Assembly (NCBI RefSeq): GCF_003952485.1 | Contig: NZ_CP034447.1 | Coordinates: forward strand, 6,028,501 to 6,092,500 | DNA length: 64,000 nucleotides | Direction: 5' to 3' | Source: Mesorhizobium sp. M1E.F.Ca.ET.045.02.1.1 | GTDB taxonomy: Bacteria; Pseudomonadota; Alphaproteobacteria; Rhizobiales; Rhizobiaceae | Shown: positions 37,310 to 45,801 of the stretch, piece after piece | How positions within the stretch are numbered: position 1 is the first letter of the stretch | Layout: every line of letters begins with the position of its first letter | Translations under genes and position numbers: made by a program | The notes under the pieces: generated by a model | Database searches by the model: none | What the model saw: only the letters and a program-made list of their open reading frames with translations | Told to the model about the DNA's origin: nothing

Positions 37310-37555
37310 ATGGTCGAAGTCACGCTCTGGGGCTCGCTCGGCGCCGCCGCCGGAGGCCAGAGCAAGCTCGACATCGAGGCTAAGGACATAAGGGAGCTGT
37401 TCCGGAAACTTTCGGAACAGTATCCCGCCTTCGAACCCCTGATCGATCGCGGCATAGCGGTCGCGATCGACGGGACGATCTATCGCGATACATGGTCGAA
37501 AGAGCTGCCGCCTGGGGCGGAGATTTTCCTGCTGCCGAGATTGGCGGGGGGGTGA
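37310..37555 (+). CDS. MoaD/ThiS family sulfur carrier-like protein
   Basis: An 81-residue ubiquitin-fold protein. It starts with VTLWGSLGAAAGGQSKLDIEAKDIRELFRKLSEQYP and ends in the diglycine tail LPRLAGG required for thiocarboxylation in MoaD and ThiS. In MoaD the tail donates sulfur to molybdopterin. No MoaE is adjacent. Its place right after the molybdopterin-binding subunit suggests it supports that enzyme's cofactor, possibly by specialised sulfuration (inference). GAGG lies 5 bp before the ATG. It is the last gene before the AT-rich island. Confidence 0.85.
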   Translation: MVEVTLWGSLGAAAGGQSKLDIEAKDIRELFRKLSEQYPAFEPLIDRGIAVAIDGTIYRDTWSKELPPGAEIFLLPRLAGG

Positions 37556-37702
37556 TGTAGGGAAGCGGCGGATAAAGTGTAGCACAGTCAGACTTTCGCA
37601 CTTAACCTATGCATTTGCCATTTTCACTAAATAAACGGCTTTGACAAACCTCGCAAGGTACCTTTCAAGACTAATATTGATTCGATTTCAAGGATCAGCG
37701 TT

Positions 37703-38812
37703 TTGAAACATCCAGTACACCCGTGGAGCAATCTGGCTGGCCCACCAGTTCGTAGCTCTCCTGCGATCGGGCCTGACGACCGCAACCGCAGAGACTACAG
37801 CGGATTCATAAAACTACGACTTGCTCATAGCAAAGGAAGAACCTATCTCATCCCAGACGTACTAATTGGGGTCAGTGAACTTCGGTTTTTCTTGCCAAGC
37901 TTTTTCTCGCCACCGCTCATCGCGTTTAACGTCGAGGATGATCGGCATATTGCCGATTTCAGCTTGGACATTGGCCCACCTCGCGCTTCCAATTTTGCAA
38001 GGCTCTTGGTGAGAGTCCGGTCTGAGGATCGAGTTTTGAACTACGAAGACGGAGCCCAACTCTATCGGTGTACGTTTGATGGGCCGAAAAGACTTGCAAG
38101 CTTGGCGACAGGGCTCTGTCGACGGACACCAGACGGCGATTTCGCGCTTAGACTATATCATCACACTAATCGGGCCGCGGCTGCGAACATCAGGAGGACC
38201 AACGAACTTTGGTCATCACAATGGAATTTAGCAGGCACGCGCAATCTGCTCAACGTCGCTTATGGCTATTTCACGCCCTTGACCAATATAAATAACGAGC
38301 AAGACCTTCGCCGGATAGCGATGTCCTCCGATGAATTCATCAATTTTCAGACGACATCGAGCAGTACTAGAGAGAAGGTCCTGTCTCTAAAAGTCTATCG
38401 AGGAAGCACGACGGACAGAGTAGCTACTATTGGCTTCGACTTGCAATGCGCAGTAGTAGCACCTAACCATCTATACTTTCATCCGAACGTTGGCACAAAC
38501 CCAGCCTACTATGAAGTGGTAGGACCCGAAATTGTGCGAGTCGGCGTTCGACCATCCGCCAAACTTCTCATTTCCGGGTCAAACATTGAGATCGAAAAGG
38601 CAGATCTCAAACGCTTTGAATATGTTATTTTGGGTGATACTGGGACGCTCGATGGGTTGGCGGCTCCTTACAACGAGGAAGAAACAAAAGAAGTTGCTAT
38701 CCTGGAAAAGCTTAACGCACGCAATGACTTTTTTCAATTTTGGTGGACAAATCAGAATACCGACCAGGTCACAGGTCGATCATTTGAGCACCGTGAAATC
38801 GATAGCAAATAA
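37703..38812 (+). CDS. Unrecognised protein with ADP-ribosyltransferase-like motifs
   Basis: A 369-residue protein in the AT-richer island, starting at TTG (AAGGA nine bases upstream). Residues 1-~140 have no recognised domain. From ~150 it reads LRLYHHTNRAAAANI, then NELWSSQWNLAGTRN and VAYGYFTPLTNI. The order 'LYHxT ... SxxW ... YFT' resembles the H and Y motifs of ADP-ribosyltransferase folds (HYD1/DarT-like), with acidic residues later as possible catalytic E/D. This is suggestive only. TTGACA and the palindrome AAGGTACCTT (37641-37664) lie upstream. It is convergent with the nuclease-like gene and could be a toxin or effector. Confidence 0.65.
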   Translation: MKHPVHPWSNLAGPPVRSSPAIGPDDRNRRDYSGFIKLRLAHSKGRTYLIPDVLIGVSELRFFLPSFFSPPLIAFNVEDDRHIADFSLDIGPPRASNFARLLVRVRSEDRVLNYEDGAQLYRCTFDGPKRLASLATGLCRRTPDGDFALRLYHHTNRAAAANIRRTNELWSSQWNLAGTRNLLNVAYGYFTPLTNINNEQDLRRIAMSSDEFINFQTTSSSTREKVLSLKVYRGSTTDRVATIGFDLQCAVVAPNHLYFHPNVGTNPAYYEVVGPEIVRVGVRPSAKLLISGSNIEIEKADLKRFEYVILGDTGTLDGLAAPYNEEETKEVAILEKLNARNDFFQFWWTNQNTDQVTGRSFEHREIDSK

Positions 38813-38911
38813 CATATGATGGTTGCCGCGCTGTTTAGCGCGGTCGAAAGTGCGCTCTTCTTCATCAGTTGCGACTTTGGCGCGCCGGTGCAGTTGGAGA
38901 TTCATAGTTGC

Positions 38912-40453
38912 CTAGGAATTGATCGCATCGAGGCGATCAAAACCAGGCGACCCGTAGATGCGTATCTCGTGTCCTTCAAATGCGGGCCGTATATCGGCCA
39001 CACCCAATGTAAGAAAGCTTTGGTTGATCTCCCGTTCGAAGTCAGCCTGAAACTGCTGCTCAAGACCGTCGCCCGTTGCAGCGTAGCTTTCGATGATTCG
39101 AGGGTCGCCAAGTGCAAAGTGTTTTTGCGGACCTGTCGCATCCTCACGGATCACCGGCCGCTCCACAATCGCGAAAAAAGTCGCTGAACCCACTGTCACC
39201 TGCGCGGAATAGAGCAGCCGTTCCGCGCCTACTGGAACCCTCTCAACATCGGTAAATTCAAGAGTGCAGGCTACTCCTCTGACGGCAGCAATCTCTTGAA
39301 AGCGGCCCAACTCTGCCGAAGCTCGCACCACATCTGCAATTGAGAGTTCAACATCGTCCGTGGAGAGCGAACGAAGGAACTCCAGAACCGGGTAGAGCTG
39401 GTGCCAGCGACCGTCCGCAGCTTTTCGCGCTCGACCTCCGTAGATGCGCCTGCCCCCGGCCCAAATTTGCATGTCCGTGTCACTGCTTGTGACAAGCGTC
39501 AATAATCGGACGTGCGCCACCAACGCACCTAAACTTCGGCGCTCTTCGATTGTGATTTTGCTGTTGAATTGAACGCCGTTGTCGCTGGTTGACCAAACTA
39601 GGTCCAAGAACTCAGAGCTGAAGCGTGCATAACCTCTCGGAAAGGTCGTAAACGCCGCCTTCCCCGGTATCACAATCGGGGTGTCTTTATTCTTTGCCCG
39701 AATTCTGATCTGGCAACTATACCAAGTTGCGGGCGATGCCGTTAGGGTCGCGGTGCCGGCGAGCAATTGGCCACGTTTGTCTGGCAGTCCAAACCGCTTC
39801 GGAACAAACTCGAAATTTTGTATTTGCACCTCACCAATACCCAGAAAAACTTTGGCAACTTCGTCCGCGTTTTCAACTTGGAAACTGAATTTAATTGAAG
39901 CGTGACCTTCCTCATATCCAACTGACCGAAAGATGTTTAGCTTCTTACTTTGATAGTCGACACCGACCGCTATGATCGTCTGCTCAATCCATTGGACCAG
40001 GTCTTCGGTATGGTCGTCGCTACCATCGAATGAAATCGCGAGCGTTCTTTTGTGAAGCTTTTCGCCCGCTAGATCTGCCAGGCGTATCGCCTTCAAGCTT
40101 TCCGTTATCAGATCGCCCCAAATGTGACGCGCATATATTCGTCGTTCACCCGACGCAGGTCGATGGAAAAGAACGATGAACCAAGGATGGCCCTGTTGGG
40201 CCATTCGGCGAGCGTTCGACAAGGTGATTGACGTGCTGCGATAGCGACCAATCGTCGATTTTATTTGTGCATATGCAGAAAGACCAGCTGGTTGTGCCTC
40301 CGCCGGCACGAAGTTTGGGTCCGGCGGAAATTCAACGAGGCAGTCCCAGCCTGTCTCATCCTCGTTGACGACCTGTGGATACACGCCAGCATTTGCGCAA
40401 ATAGTGGCGAACTCATATTCGCTGGCTTTATCAACGCGAGGCTTTCTCCCCAT
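38912..40453 (-). CDS. DUF4365-type PD-(D/E)xK nuclease-like protein
   Basis: A 513-residue protein. The first ~150 residues match the DUF4365 pattern: EYEFATICANAGVYPQVV, then DETGWDCLVEF and AYAQIKST. Glu14, Asp37 and the Gln63-x-Lys65 pair are spaced like a PD-(D/E)xK nuclease site. The remaining ~350 residues (FRSVGYEEGHASIKFSFQVE onwards) form an unrecognised region, perhaps a sensor. ATG at 40453 has GGAG upstream. It is divergent from the HEPN-type gene with only 67 bp between, so the pair probably shares regulation. Low-GC codon use points to horizontal transfer. Confidence 0.75.
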   Translation of the reverse strand: MGRKPRVDKASEYEFATICANAGVYPQVVNEDETGWDCLVEFPPDPNFVPAEAQPAGLSAYAQIKSTIGRYRSTSITLSNARRMAQQGHPWFIVLFHRPASGERRIYARHIWGDLITESLKAIRLADLAGEKLHKRTLAISFDGSDDHTEDLVQWIEQTIIAVGVDYQSKKLNIFRSVGYEEGHASIKFSFQVENADEVAKVFLGIGEVQIQNFEFVPKRFGLPDKRGQLLAGTATLTASPATWYSCQIRIRAKNKDTPIVIPGKAAFTTFPRGYARFSSEFLDLVWSTSDNGVQFNSKITIEERRSLGALVAHVRLLTLVTSSDTDMQIWAGGRRIYGGRARKAADGRWHQLYPVLEFLRSLSTDDVELSIADVVRASAELGRFQEIAAVRGVACTLEFTDVERVPVGAERLLYSAQVTVGSATFFAIVERPVIREDATGPQKHFALGDPRIIESYAATGDGLEQQFQADFEREINQSFLTLGVADIRPAFEGHEIRIYGSPGFDRLDAINS

Positions 40454-40520
40454 TCCCTTACTCCAATACTGCCGATCACACTGCGGAGAACCGCTCAACT
40501 AAGGTGAGACAGGAAAGAAT

Positions 40521-42008
40521 ATGATTCCGGCCCAATCGACTCTAGTGATCCTAAGTGCTCATTCCTACGTGTTAGGAGACCTATTTTCCTGTAGGTTCAC
40601 TGTTTCTTCCAACGTTAACCTTTCAAGAGTGAGAAACGTTAGTGTAGACATGCTTCGCCTCGATCGCCTGCGCGACCAGTTTGCCTTCGGTTTTGGATCT
40701 ACACCGAGAATAGTTGAGCAATCTCTCGAAATAGAACAGAACCTTTCCGCAGGTATGACGCCAGGCCTCTATCGCATCGCGAGGGTAACCCTTTCGGTTG
40801 ACGGCGATGGGGAAGACGTCGACCCCCAACAATTTAGCGTTACCTTCCCCCCTACCGTTATTTTTCAAATACGGTCTGCAATTGAAATCCCTGCTTCTCC
40901 AGAAACAATCGCAAAGCGGGCAGAGGCCATAATTTTCCGGCGGTCTTTGCTCGCTCGAAAGCCACATATCGTTAGCCCTCTGGAAGAATCGGATGAAGGA
41001 CTACGTTTCCTGGTCCGCGTATTCGGTGTCGGTTGCCTGATTCACCAATCCCAACAGCTAGAGGGCTTTTCCATATTTCCGCTTGGAGTTGGACTTTCAC
41101 ATCGCGACATGTGGGAGATTGTAAACGGCTTCCTCGAAAGCGACGGATCTGAGCCGCTACCCTTTATTGAGACCACCGAACAATCATTTCAGGCGTCAAC
41201 TCCGATATTCGTTATCTCATACGAACAAGTGGTCGCCGACAACGTCGACGCAGCGTTCAAATACTGCGCGCAGCACGCTCAACGTGTCTTCAGCATACTG
41301 GGTATAGACCGAGGGCAAAAGCCTAGAGCGTTCGCCTATGTGGTTGCTCAGTATGATACGAATCGGTGGTGGCATGAGTTCGTTTTTCCCGGCTACAGGG
41401 GCAATTTTGCTGTTGACTTCAATCCAGTTGAAACTGGCAATTTGATAGAGAGATTGCTCCCAAGACTGGAGACGAGTCCATTTTCTCGACTGATTGTCGC
41501 CACCTATGCGGATGCTACCGCAGAACCCGAATACGGATTTGCGGTTTTGCGCTTTTGGTCAGTGATGGAACTTGTCGCGGAACATAGCATTCCAGGCGGC
41601 AAACCAGTCCATCACCCAGATGGATCGCCAATTCTGAAGGCGAACGGAAAAGCCGAAACCACGAACAGCAAACATGGCAGGGTTTACGAATACATCCTAG
41701 CGGGTGGCACCTATGAAATGTTTGGGAACTACGTTGAAGAGGGCGTCCAAAAAACGTTGTACATAGGGGGTTCTACAAGCACCAGTGCCCAATCGGCCAC
41801 CGAAGCTATCGCCCTGTGGGATATGGTTCGCGCCGTCTACGCAGTCAGGAATTCAATCGCACACGAAGGCCAGTTTGATATTGCTAAGGCGCAGGCGGGC
41901 GACGAGTATGAGCGGTTAGCAGTCCGCCTCATGACCGGCGCACAAGGAGTGACGCCCTTGGAATATATCAAGTGGCAGGCACGGCGCGCCATTTGGCGAG
42001 AGATTTAG
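40521..42008 (+). CDS. Unrecognised protein with C-terminal HEPN-type RNase motif
   Basis: A 495-residue protein. The N-terminal ~150 residues look like beta-rich sandwich sequence (VTLSVDGDGEDVDPQQFSVTF), the middle is mixed, and the C-terminus has a helical region with AVRNSIAHEGQ, where Arg443 and His448 fit the Rx4-6H site of HEPN ribonucleases (RN-SIA-H). Such C-terminal HEPN domains occur in ApeA-like and abortive-infection proteins. AGGAAAG precedes the ATG. It is divergent from the DUF4365-type nuclease gene. Whether it cuts RNA is unknown. Confidence 0.75.
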   Translation: MIPAQSTLVILSAHSYVLGDLFSCRFTVSSNVNLSRVRNVSVDMLRLDRLRDQFAFGFGSTPRIVEQSLEIEQNLSAGMTPGLYRIARVTLSVDGDGEDVDPQQFSVTFPPTVIFQIRSAIEIPASPETIAKRAEAIIFRRSLLARKPHIVSPLEESDEGLRFLVRVFGVGCLIHQSQQLEGFSIFPLGVGLSHRDMWEIVNGFLESDGSEPLPFIETTEQSFQASTPIFVISYEQVVADNVDAAFKYCAQHAQRVFSILGIDRGQKPRAFAYVVAQYDTNRWWHEFVFPGYRGNFAVDFNPVETGNLIERLLPRLETSPFSRLIVATYADATAEPEYGFAVLRFWSVMELVAEHSIPGGKPVHHPDGSPILKANGKAETTNSKHGRVYEYILAGGTYEMFGNYVEEGVQKTLYIGGSTSTSAQSATEAIALWDMVRAVYAVRNSIAHEGQFDIAKAQAGDEYERLAVRLMTGAQGVTPLEYIKWQARRAIWREI

Positions 42009-42079
42009 CCACCGCCAAAGGATCGTACCATCCCGCAATCGCTGCTCAACCAACACCTGCGAAGAGCCTTCGCCGCCCC

Positions 42080-42493
42080 CTAAGCCCCCAGCGTCGGCTC
42101 CGTATTCACCTCCAGCGCCTCCTCCGCCTCGTCCTCCTCGCCAAGCACATCGCCCTTCACCGCCAGCGGGCGGCCTATCCAGATCGGGTCGACCAGGTGG
42201 TCGCGCTTGGGGTTGGTGGTGTTCGGGTGGATGAGGATGCTCAGGCCGCCGTGGTTCAGCATCAGCCACGGAACCAGCGTCGCGAAGATCTCGTTGGCGA
42301 ACGAGACCTGGTACATCGCCTGCTGATGCGGGCCGACCGGCTCGTCGCGCCAGTTGCCCAGGCGCACGCGGAAACGTTCGCCGATGCGCAGGCGCAGCCA
42401 TTCGGCCTGCTGCCGCTCGGCCGGCCCGTCATAGTAGATATGGGCGTGATAGCTGGCAATCTCCGCGATCGGCCTTGGACTGACTTCGTTCAC
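42080..42493 (-). CDS. DOPA 4,5-dioxygenase family protein
   Basis: A 137-residue protein of the small extradiol dioxygenase family related to fungal DOPA 4,5-dioxygenase. Motifs are [10 protein letters not shown] near the N-terminus, [32 protein letters not shown] and a final DHLVDPIW; the histidines would bind Fe(II). Bacterial substrates are mostly unproven catechols. GTG at 42493 is used with GGGGGAT upstream. It marks the return to high-GC core DNA next to the island. Confidence 0.88.
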   Translation of the reverse strand: MNEVSPRPIAEIASYHAHIYYDGPAERQQAEWLRLRIGERFRVRLGNWRDEPVGPHQQAMYQVSFANEIFATLVPWLMLNHGGLSILIHPNTTNPKRDHLVDPIWIGRPLAVKGDVLGEEDEAEEALEVNTEPTLGA

Positions 42494-42570
42494 CTCAATC
42501 CCCCCTTCGATGACATAGCGCCCGGCAGAAGCTTACCCGAAGCGCGGACGCTTTGTCTGTAGGGGGTGCA

Positions 42571-42763
42571 GGGCAATCGCATATGGCAGCGCTGCCCCCT
42601 CTCCGTCCGCTGCGCGGCCACCTCTCCCCCATTTCATGGGGGCGAGGAAACGCTAATCGCTGACGTCGCGGCCTTGAGAGCCTGGGTTCCTCGCCCCCAC
42701 AAAGTGGGGGAGAGGTGGCTCGGCGAAGCCGAGACGGAGAGGGGGGCGCCATATGCGATTGCC
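42571..42763. repeat. Type A palindromic mosaic repeat, inverted pair
   Basis: Units 42595-42648 and 42689-42746 are inverted copies. The outer flanks GGCAATCGCATATGGC (42571-42586) and GCCATATGCGATTGCC (42748-42763) are perfect complements, showing that the element is longer than the GC-rich arms. Related flanks occur in the copies at 45.6 and 48.7 kb. Confidence 0.88.
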
Positions 42764-42819
42764 CTGCCACCCGACGGGCCCCTCGATCCTGTCCTTCAGC
42801 AGTCGAGGCCGTCGACCCC

Positions 42820-43263
42820 TTACCTCCTCAGCCCAATGCTCATGCCGCTGAGATCGGCGTTAACCTGCAGGCCCACCTGCCTGCCGGTGAGCTCGAGCTC
42901 GGCGCCCTTGTCGTTGGTCATGACGATCACCTGGGCGCCTCTGCCGAGCGCGCCGCCGCCGCCCGCCGCGCCGTACACGCCGGTCACGTCGCTGGCGCGG
43001 CGAATGTGGCGCACCTTGCCCTTGAAGTAGGTCTTGGAGGCGCCGAAGGCGAGGCCGCCCGAAATGCCGCCGATCGAGATGGGATAGTTGCGGCCGTGGA
43101 AGGTCAGCGTGCCCTCACCGCCGGAGCCGCCGATGAAGAAGGCCGCCTTGTAGACTGCGAAGCGGATCGTGCCGCTGTCGGCATGCGCGGCGCCGGCGAA
43201 GCCGACGCACGCGGCGGCGATGGCGGCAACCGCGACTGAACGAAACCTGGACGAAATCTTCAT
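42820..43263 (-). CDS. Secreted DUF1134/EipA-like protein
   Basis: A 147-residue exported protein: signal peptide SVAVAAIAAACVGFAGAAHA, then a glycine-rich strand pattern (AFFIGGSGGEGTLTFHGRNYPISIGGISGGLAFGASKTYFKGKV, DVTGVYGAAGGGGALGRGAQ). This resembles DUF1134 proteins such as the Brucella envelope integrity protein EipA, though shorter. A role in envelope stability is possible by analogy only. GAGGAG precedes the ATG. It is a single gene between a type A repeat and the ABC exporter. Confidence 0.7.
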   Translation of the reverse strand: MKISSRFRSVAVAAIAAACVGFAGAAHADSGTIRFAVYKAAFFIGGSGGEGTLTFHGRNYPISIGGISGGLAFGASKTYFKGKVRHIRRASDVTGVYGAAGGGGALGRGAQVIVMTNDKGAELELTGRQVGLQVNADLSGMSIGLRR

Positions 43264-43426
43264 GATGAGAACTCCTCGAGATCGCCGCCCAGCCCAGCCG
43301 GCCCGGGCATGTCGGCATCGTATCAAACACATAGCTGAACAGTTCTAGACCGTCATTGGTTCCAGGCACGCGGCGCTGAATCAGCCGCCGGACGGCCGCC
43401 ACGAAACGGGCATCGCCCTGCCCCAT

Positions 43427-45514
43427 CTAACGCCGCCCGCCGCCGCGTCCGCTCGAACCCCACAAGGCGCGCGTGATGAGGTTGCGCTTCGCCTTGCGCG
43501 GGATCAGATCGACATCGCTGACCAGCTTCGCCCCGCCCTCGCGGCGCTCCAGCGTGATCTTGCGGCTGTGGAAAGCTTCGAGCTCTGCACGGTGCGCCAC
43601 GCTGATGATGGTGACCTTCGGCAGCTCGCGGACCACTGTCCGCATCATCTTATCCTGGCTCTTCTCGTCGAGCGCCGAGGTCGCTTCGTCGAGCACGACG
43701 ATATCGGGGCTGTGCAGCAACAGGCGCGCGAAGGCGAGGCGCTGCTTTTCGCCGCCCGACAGCGTCTGGTCCCAGGGCGCCTCTTCCTTGAGCCTGTCCT
43801 TCAAATAGTCGAGGCCGACCTTGTCGAGGGCGGCGTTGATCTCCTTGATTGTCCAGTTGTCTGCGGCGGCGGGATAGGCGACGGCGCGGCGCAGCGTGCC
43901 CGAGGGGATGTAGGGGCGCTGCGGCAGCATGAACAATCGCCTGCCGGCGTGGAAATCGACGCTGCCGCTGCCCCACGGCCACAGGCCCGCGACGGCCCGC
44001 ACCAGCGTCGATTTGCCCGAACCGGATTCGCCGGCCACCAGCACCCGCTCGCCTGGCTCGATCTCGACCTCGGTTTCCTTGACCACGGAGGTGCCGTCGT
44101 CGAGCGTGACGGAGAGATTGTCGAGGCTGAGCATGGCGCCGTTCGCCGTCTCGCCGTGCTGGATGCGTCCGAAGGCCTCGCTCTCTTCCGCGCGCTCCAG
44201 CCCGTCGAGCGACATCATCAGCGAAGCGATGCGGCGCGCCGAGGCGTTCCAGTCGGCAAGGCGCGGATAGTTGTCGACCAGCCAGCCGAACGCGCCCTGC
44301 ACGATGCCGAAGGCGGAGGCCGCCTGCATGACCTGGCCGAGCGACATCGAGCCTTCGAGGAATTTTGGCGCGCACAGCAGGATCGGCACGACCGGCGCGA
44401 ACAGGCTCGACCCTTGCGAGACCAGCGCCGTGCGCATGTGCTGGCCGGTCAGCAGCGCCCATTGCCTCAGCACATGGCCGAAACTCCTGTCGATGCCGCT
44501 GCGCTCCTCCTCCTCGCCGCCGAGCAGCGCGATGCTCTCGCCGTTTTCGCGCACGCGCGTCAGCACGTAGCGGAGTTCGGCTTCAGCCTGGTTCTTGTCC
44601 TCGGAGAGTTTCACGAAATGGCGGCCGATGACCGCCATCGAGGTGGAGGTGATGGCGGCATAGATGACCGCGGCGGTGACGAGGAAGCCGGGAATGGTGA
44701 GGCTCAAGCCGCCGAGCGTGAAGCTCAGCGCCCCGCCGATCGTCCACAGCACGACGATGAAGGTCGAGGCCGACAGGAACGCGTTGAGGACGCCGGCGAT
44801 GAAGTCGACGGGCGATTCCGTGGCGATGCGCAAATCCTCCGTGAGGCGGGCTTCAGGATTGGTGTGATCGCCTTTGACGAGGTTCAACTGATAGTAGCGG
44901 CCGTTGGCGAGCCAGCGGGCGATGACCGACGTGGTGAGCCACGAGCGCCAGCGGCGCTGGATCGTCATGCGCATATAAACCTGCGTGACGACAAGGCTTG
45001 CGCTGCCGGCCACCAGCGGCAGGAAGATGGCGATCAGGAAGTAAACGGTGCCGGCATTGCGTTGCTCGAGGGCGTCGAAGATCGAGCGGTTCCAGACATT
45101 GATCCCGTACTGGAAGCCGATATTGACGACGATCAGCATCAACACGCCGATCGTGAACGGCCATGCGCGCCGGTCGCCGCTGCGTCCCCAGTAGCCGCGC
45201 GCGCTGATCCAGAAACGCCGCAGCAGATATTTCTTGCGCGCCTGCTCGGCCTCCTCATGCGTCAGCTCGGGATCAGGCTCGACGGATTCCGGCGGCGGCG
45301 GCGCGGGTTCGCCGACGGCCTCCGGCGTGGCTTCGGCAGGCGGTCCCTTCGCGTCGCTTGATTTCTCTGGACTCGGCTTTTCCGGAGGGCTCGACTTTTT
45401 CGGGCGCGGCTTTTCTTCGCGCGTTTTCTCTTCGCGCGACTTCTCCTGGCGCGACGTCCCCACATCGTTTGGTTTGGCGCCGGTCGCCTTCGGTTTGGAT
45501 TTGGTCTCTGACAT
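43427..45514 (-). CDS. ABC transporter with SbmA/BacA-like membrane domain fused to ATPase
   Basis: A 695-residue half-transporter. Residues 1-~85 are a charged, low-complexity Lys/Glu/Pro-rich tail. The membrane domain (~95-430) includes GINVWNRSIFDALEQRNAGTVYFLIAIF and RWRSWLTTSVIARWLANGRYYQLNL, typical of the SbmA/BacA-like ABC_membrane_2 family (YddA, Rv1819c). The ATPase has GESGSGKSTLVRAVAGLWPWGSG, LSGGEKQRLAFARLLL and VVLDEATSALDEK. Relatives import peptides or cobalamin; substrate here is unknown. ATG at 45514 is preferred; GTG/ATG starts up to ~45570 are possible. Confidence 0.88.
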   Translation of the reverse strand: MSETKSKPKATGAKPNDVGTSRQEKSREEKTREEKPRPKKSSPPEKPSPEKSSDAKGPPAEATPEAVGEPAPPPPESVEPDPELTHEEAEQARKKYLLRRFWISARGYWGRSGDRRAWPFTIGVLMLIVVNIGFQYGINVWNRSIFDALEQRNAGTVYFLIAIFLPLVAGSASLVVTQVYMRMTIQRRWRSWLTTSVIARWLANGRYYQLNLVKGDHTNPEARLTEDLRIATESPVDFIAGVLNAFLSASTFIVVLWTIGGALSFTLGGLSLTIPGFLVTAAVIYAAITSTSMAVIGRHFVKLSEDKNQAEAELRYVLTRVRENGESIALLGGEEEERSGIDRSFGHVLRQWALLTGQHMRTALVSQGSSLFAPVVPILLCAPKFLEGSMSLGQVMQAASAFGIVQGAFGWLVDNYPRLADWNASARRIASLMMSLDGLERAEESEAFGRIQHGETANGAMLSLDNLSVTLDDGTSVVKETEVEIEPGERVLVAGESGSGKSTLVRAVAGLWPWGSGSVDFHAGRRLFMLPQRPYIPSGTLRRAVAYPAAADNWTIKEINAALDKVGLDYLKDRLKEEAPWDQTLSGGEKQRLAFARLLLHSPDIVVLDEATSALDEKSQDKMMRTVVRELPKVTIISVAHRAELEAFHSRKITLERREGGAKLVSDVDLIPRKAKRNLITRALWGSSGRGGGRR

Positions 45515-45584
45515 CAGGCCGACAACGGCCTGAAAATCAGAAAGTTTCACCGTCTCCGCGCGGCAGCGAGTCATCCACTCGGTC

Positions 45585-45780
45585 GGCAATCGCATAGGGC
45601 AGCGCCGGCCCCCGCTCCGTCTCGGCTCCGCCGAGCCACCTCTCCCCCATTTCATGGGGGCGAGGAACCCAAGGTCTGCGAGGTCGCGACTCTGGCGATT
45701 GGCGTTTCCTCGCCCCCACAACGTGGGGGAGAGGTGGCTCGACGAAGTCGAGACGGAGAGGGGGAGCACCCTATGCGATT
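45585..45780. repeat. Type A palindromic mosaic repeat, inverted pair
   Basis: Units about 45607-45664 and 45707-45765 in inverted orientation, with outer flanks GGCAATCGCATAGGGC and CCCTATGCGATT. It lies between the ABC exporter and a LysE gene, both on the minus strand. Confidence 0.85.
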
Positions 45781-45801
45781 TTGGCTCTCCGCCTTGTCAC
45801 C

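Noticed and set aside
38816..39187. 123-codon plus-strand frame in the island
   Set aside because: It overlaps the 3' end of the DUF4365-type gene on the opposite strand and has no ribosome site or family pattern.
37556..42079. tRNA-type attachment site or direct repeats around the island
   Set aside because: No tRNA end and no obvious flanking duplication were found by eye on either side.
43568..45361. Very long open frame (597 codons) on the plus strand opposite the ABC exporter
   Set aside because: It is the antisense shadow of a high-GC gene; composition is Arg/Ala/Asp/His-rich without domains, while the minus strand has full ABC motifs.
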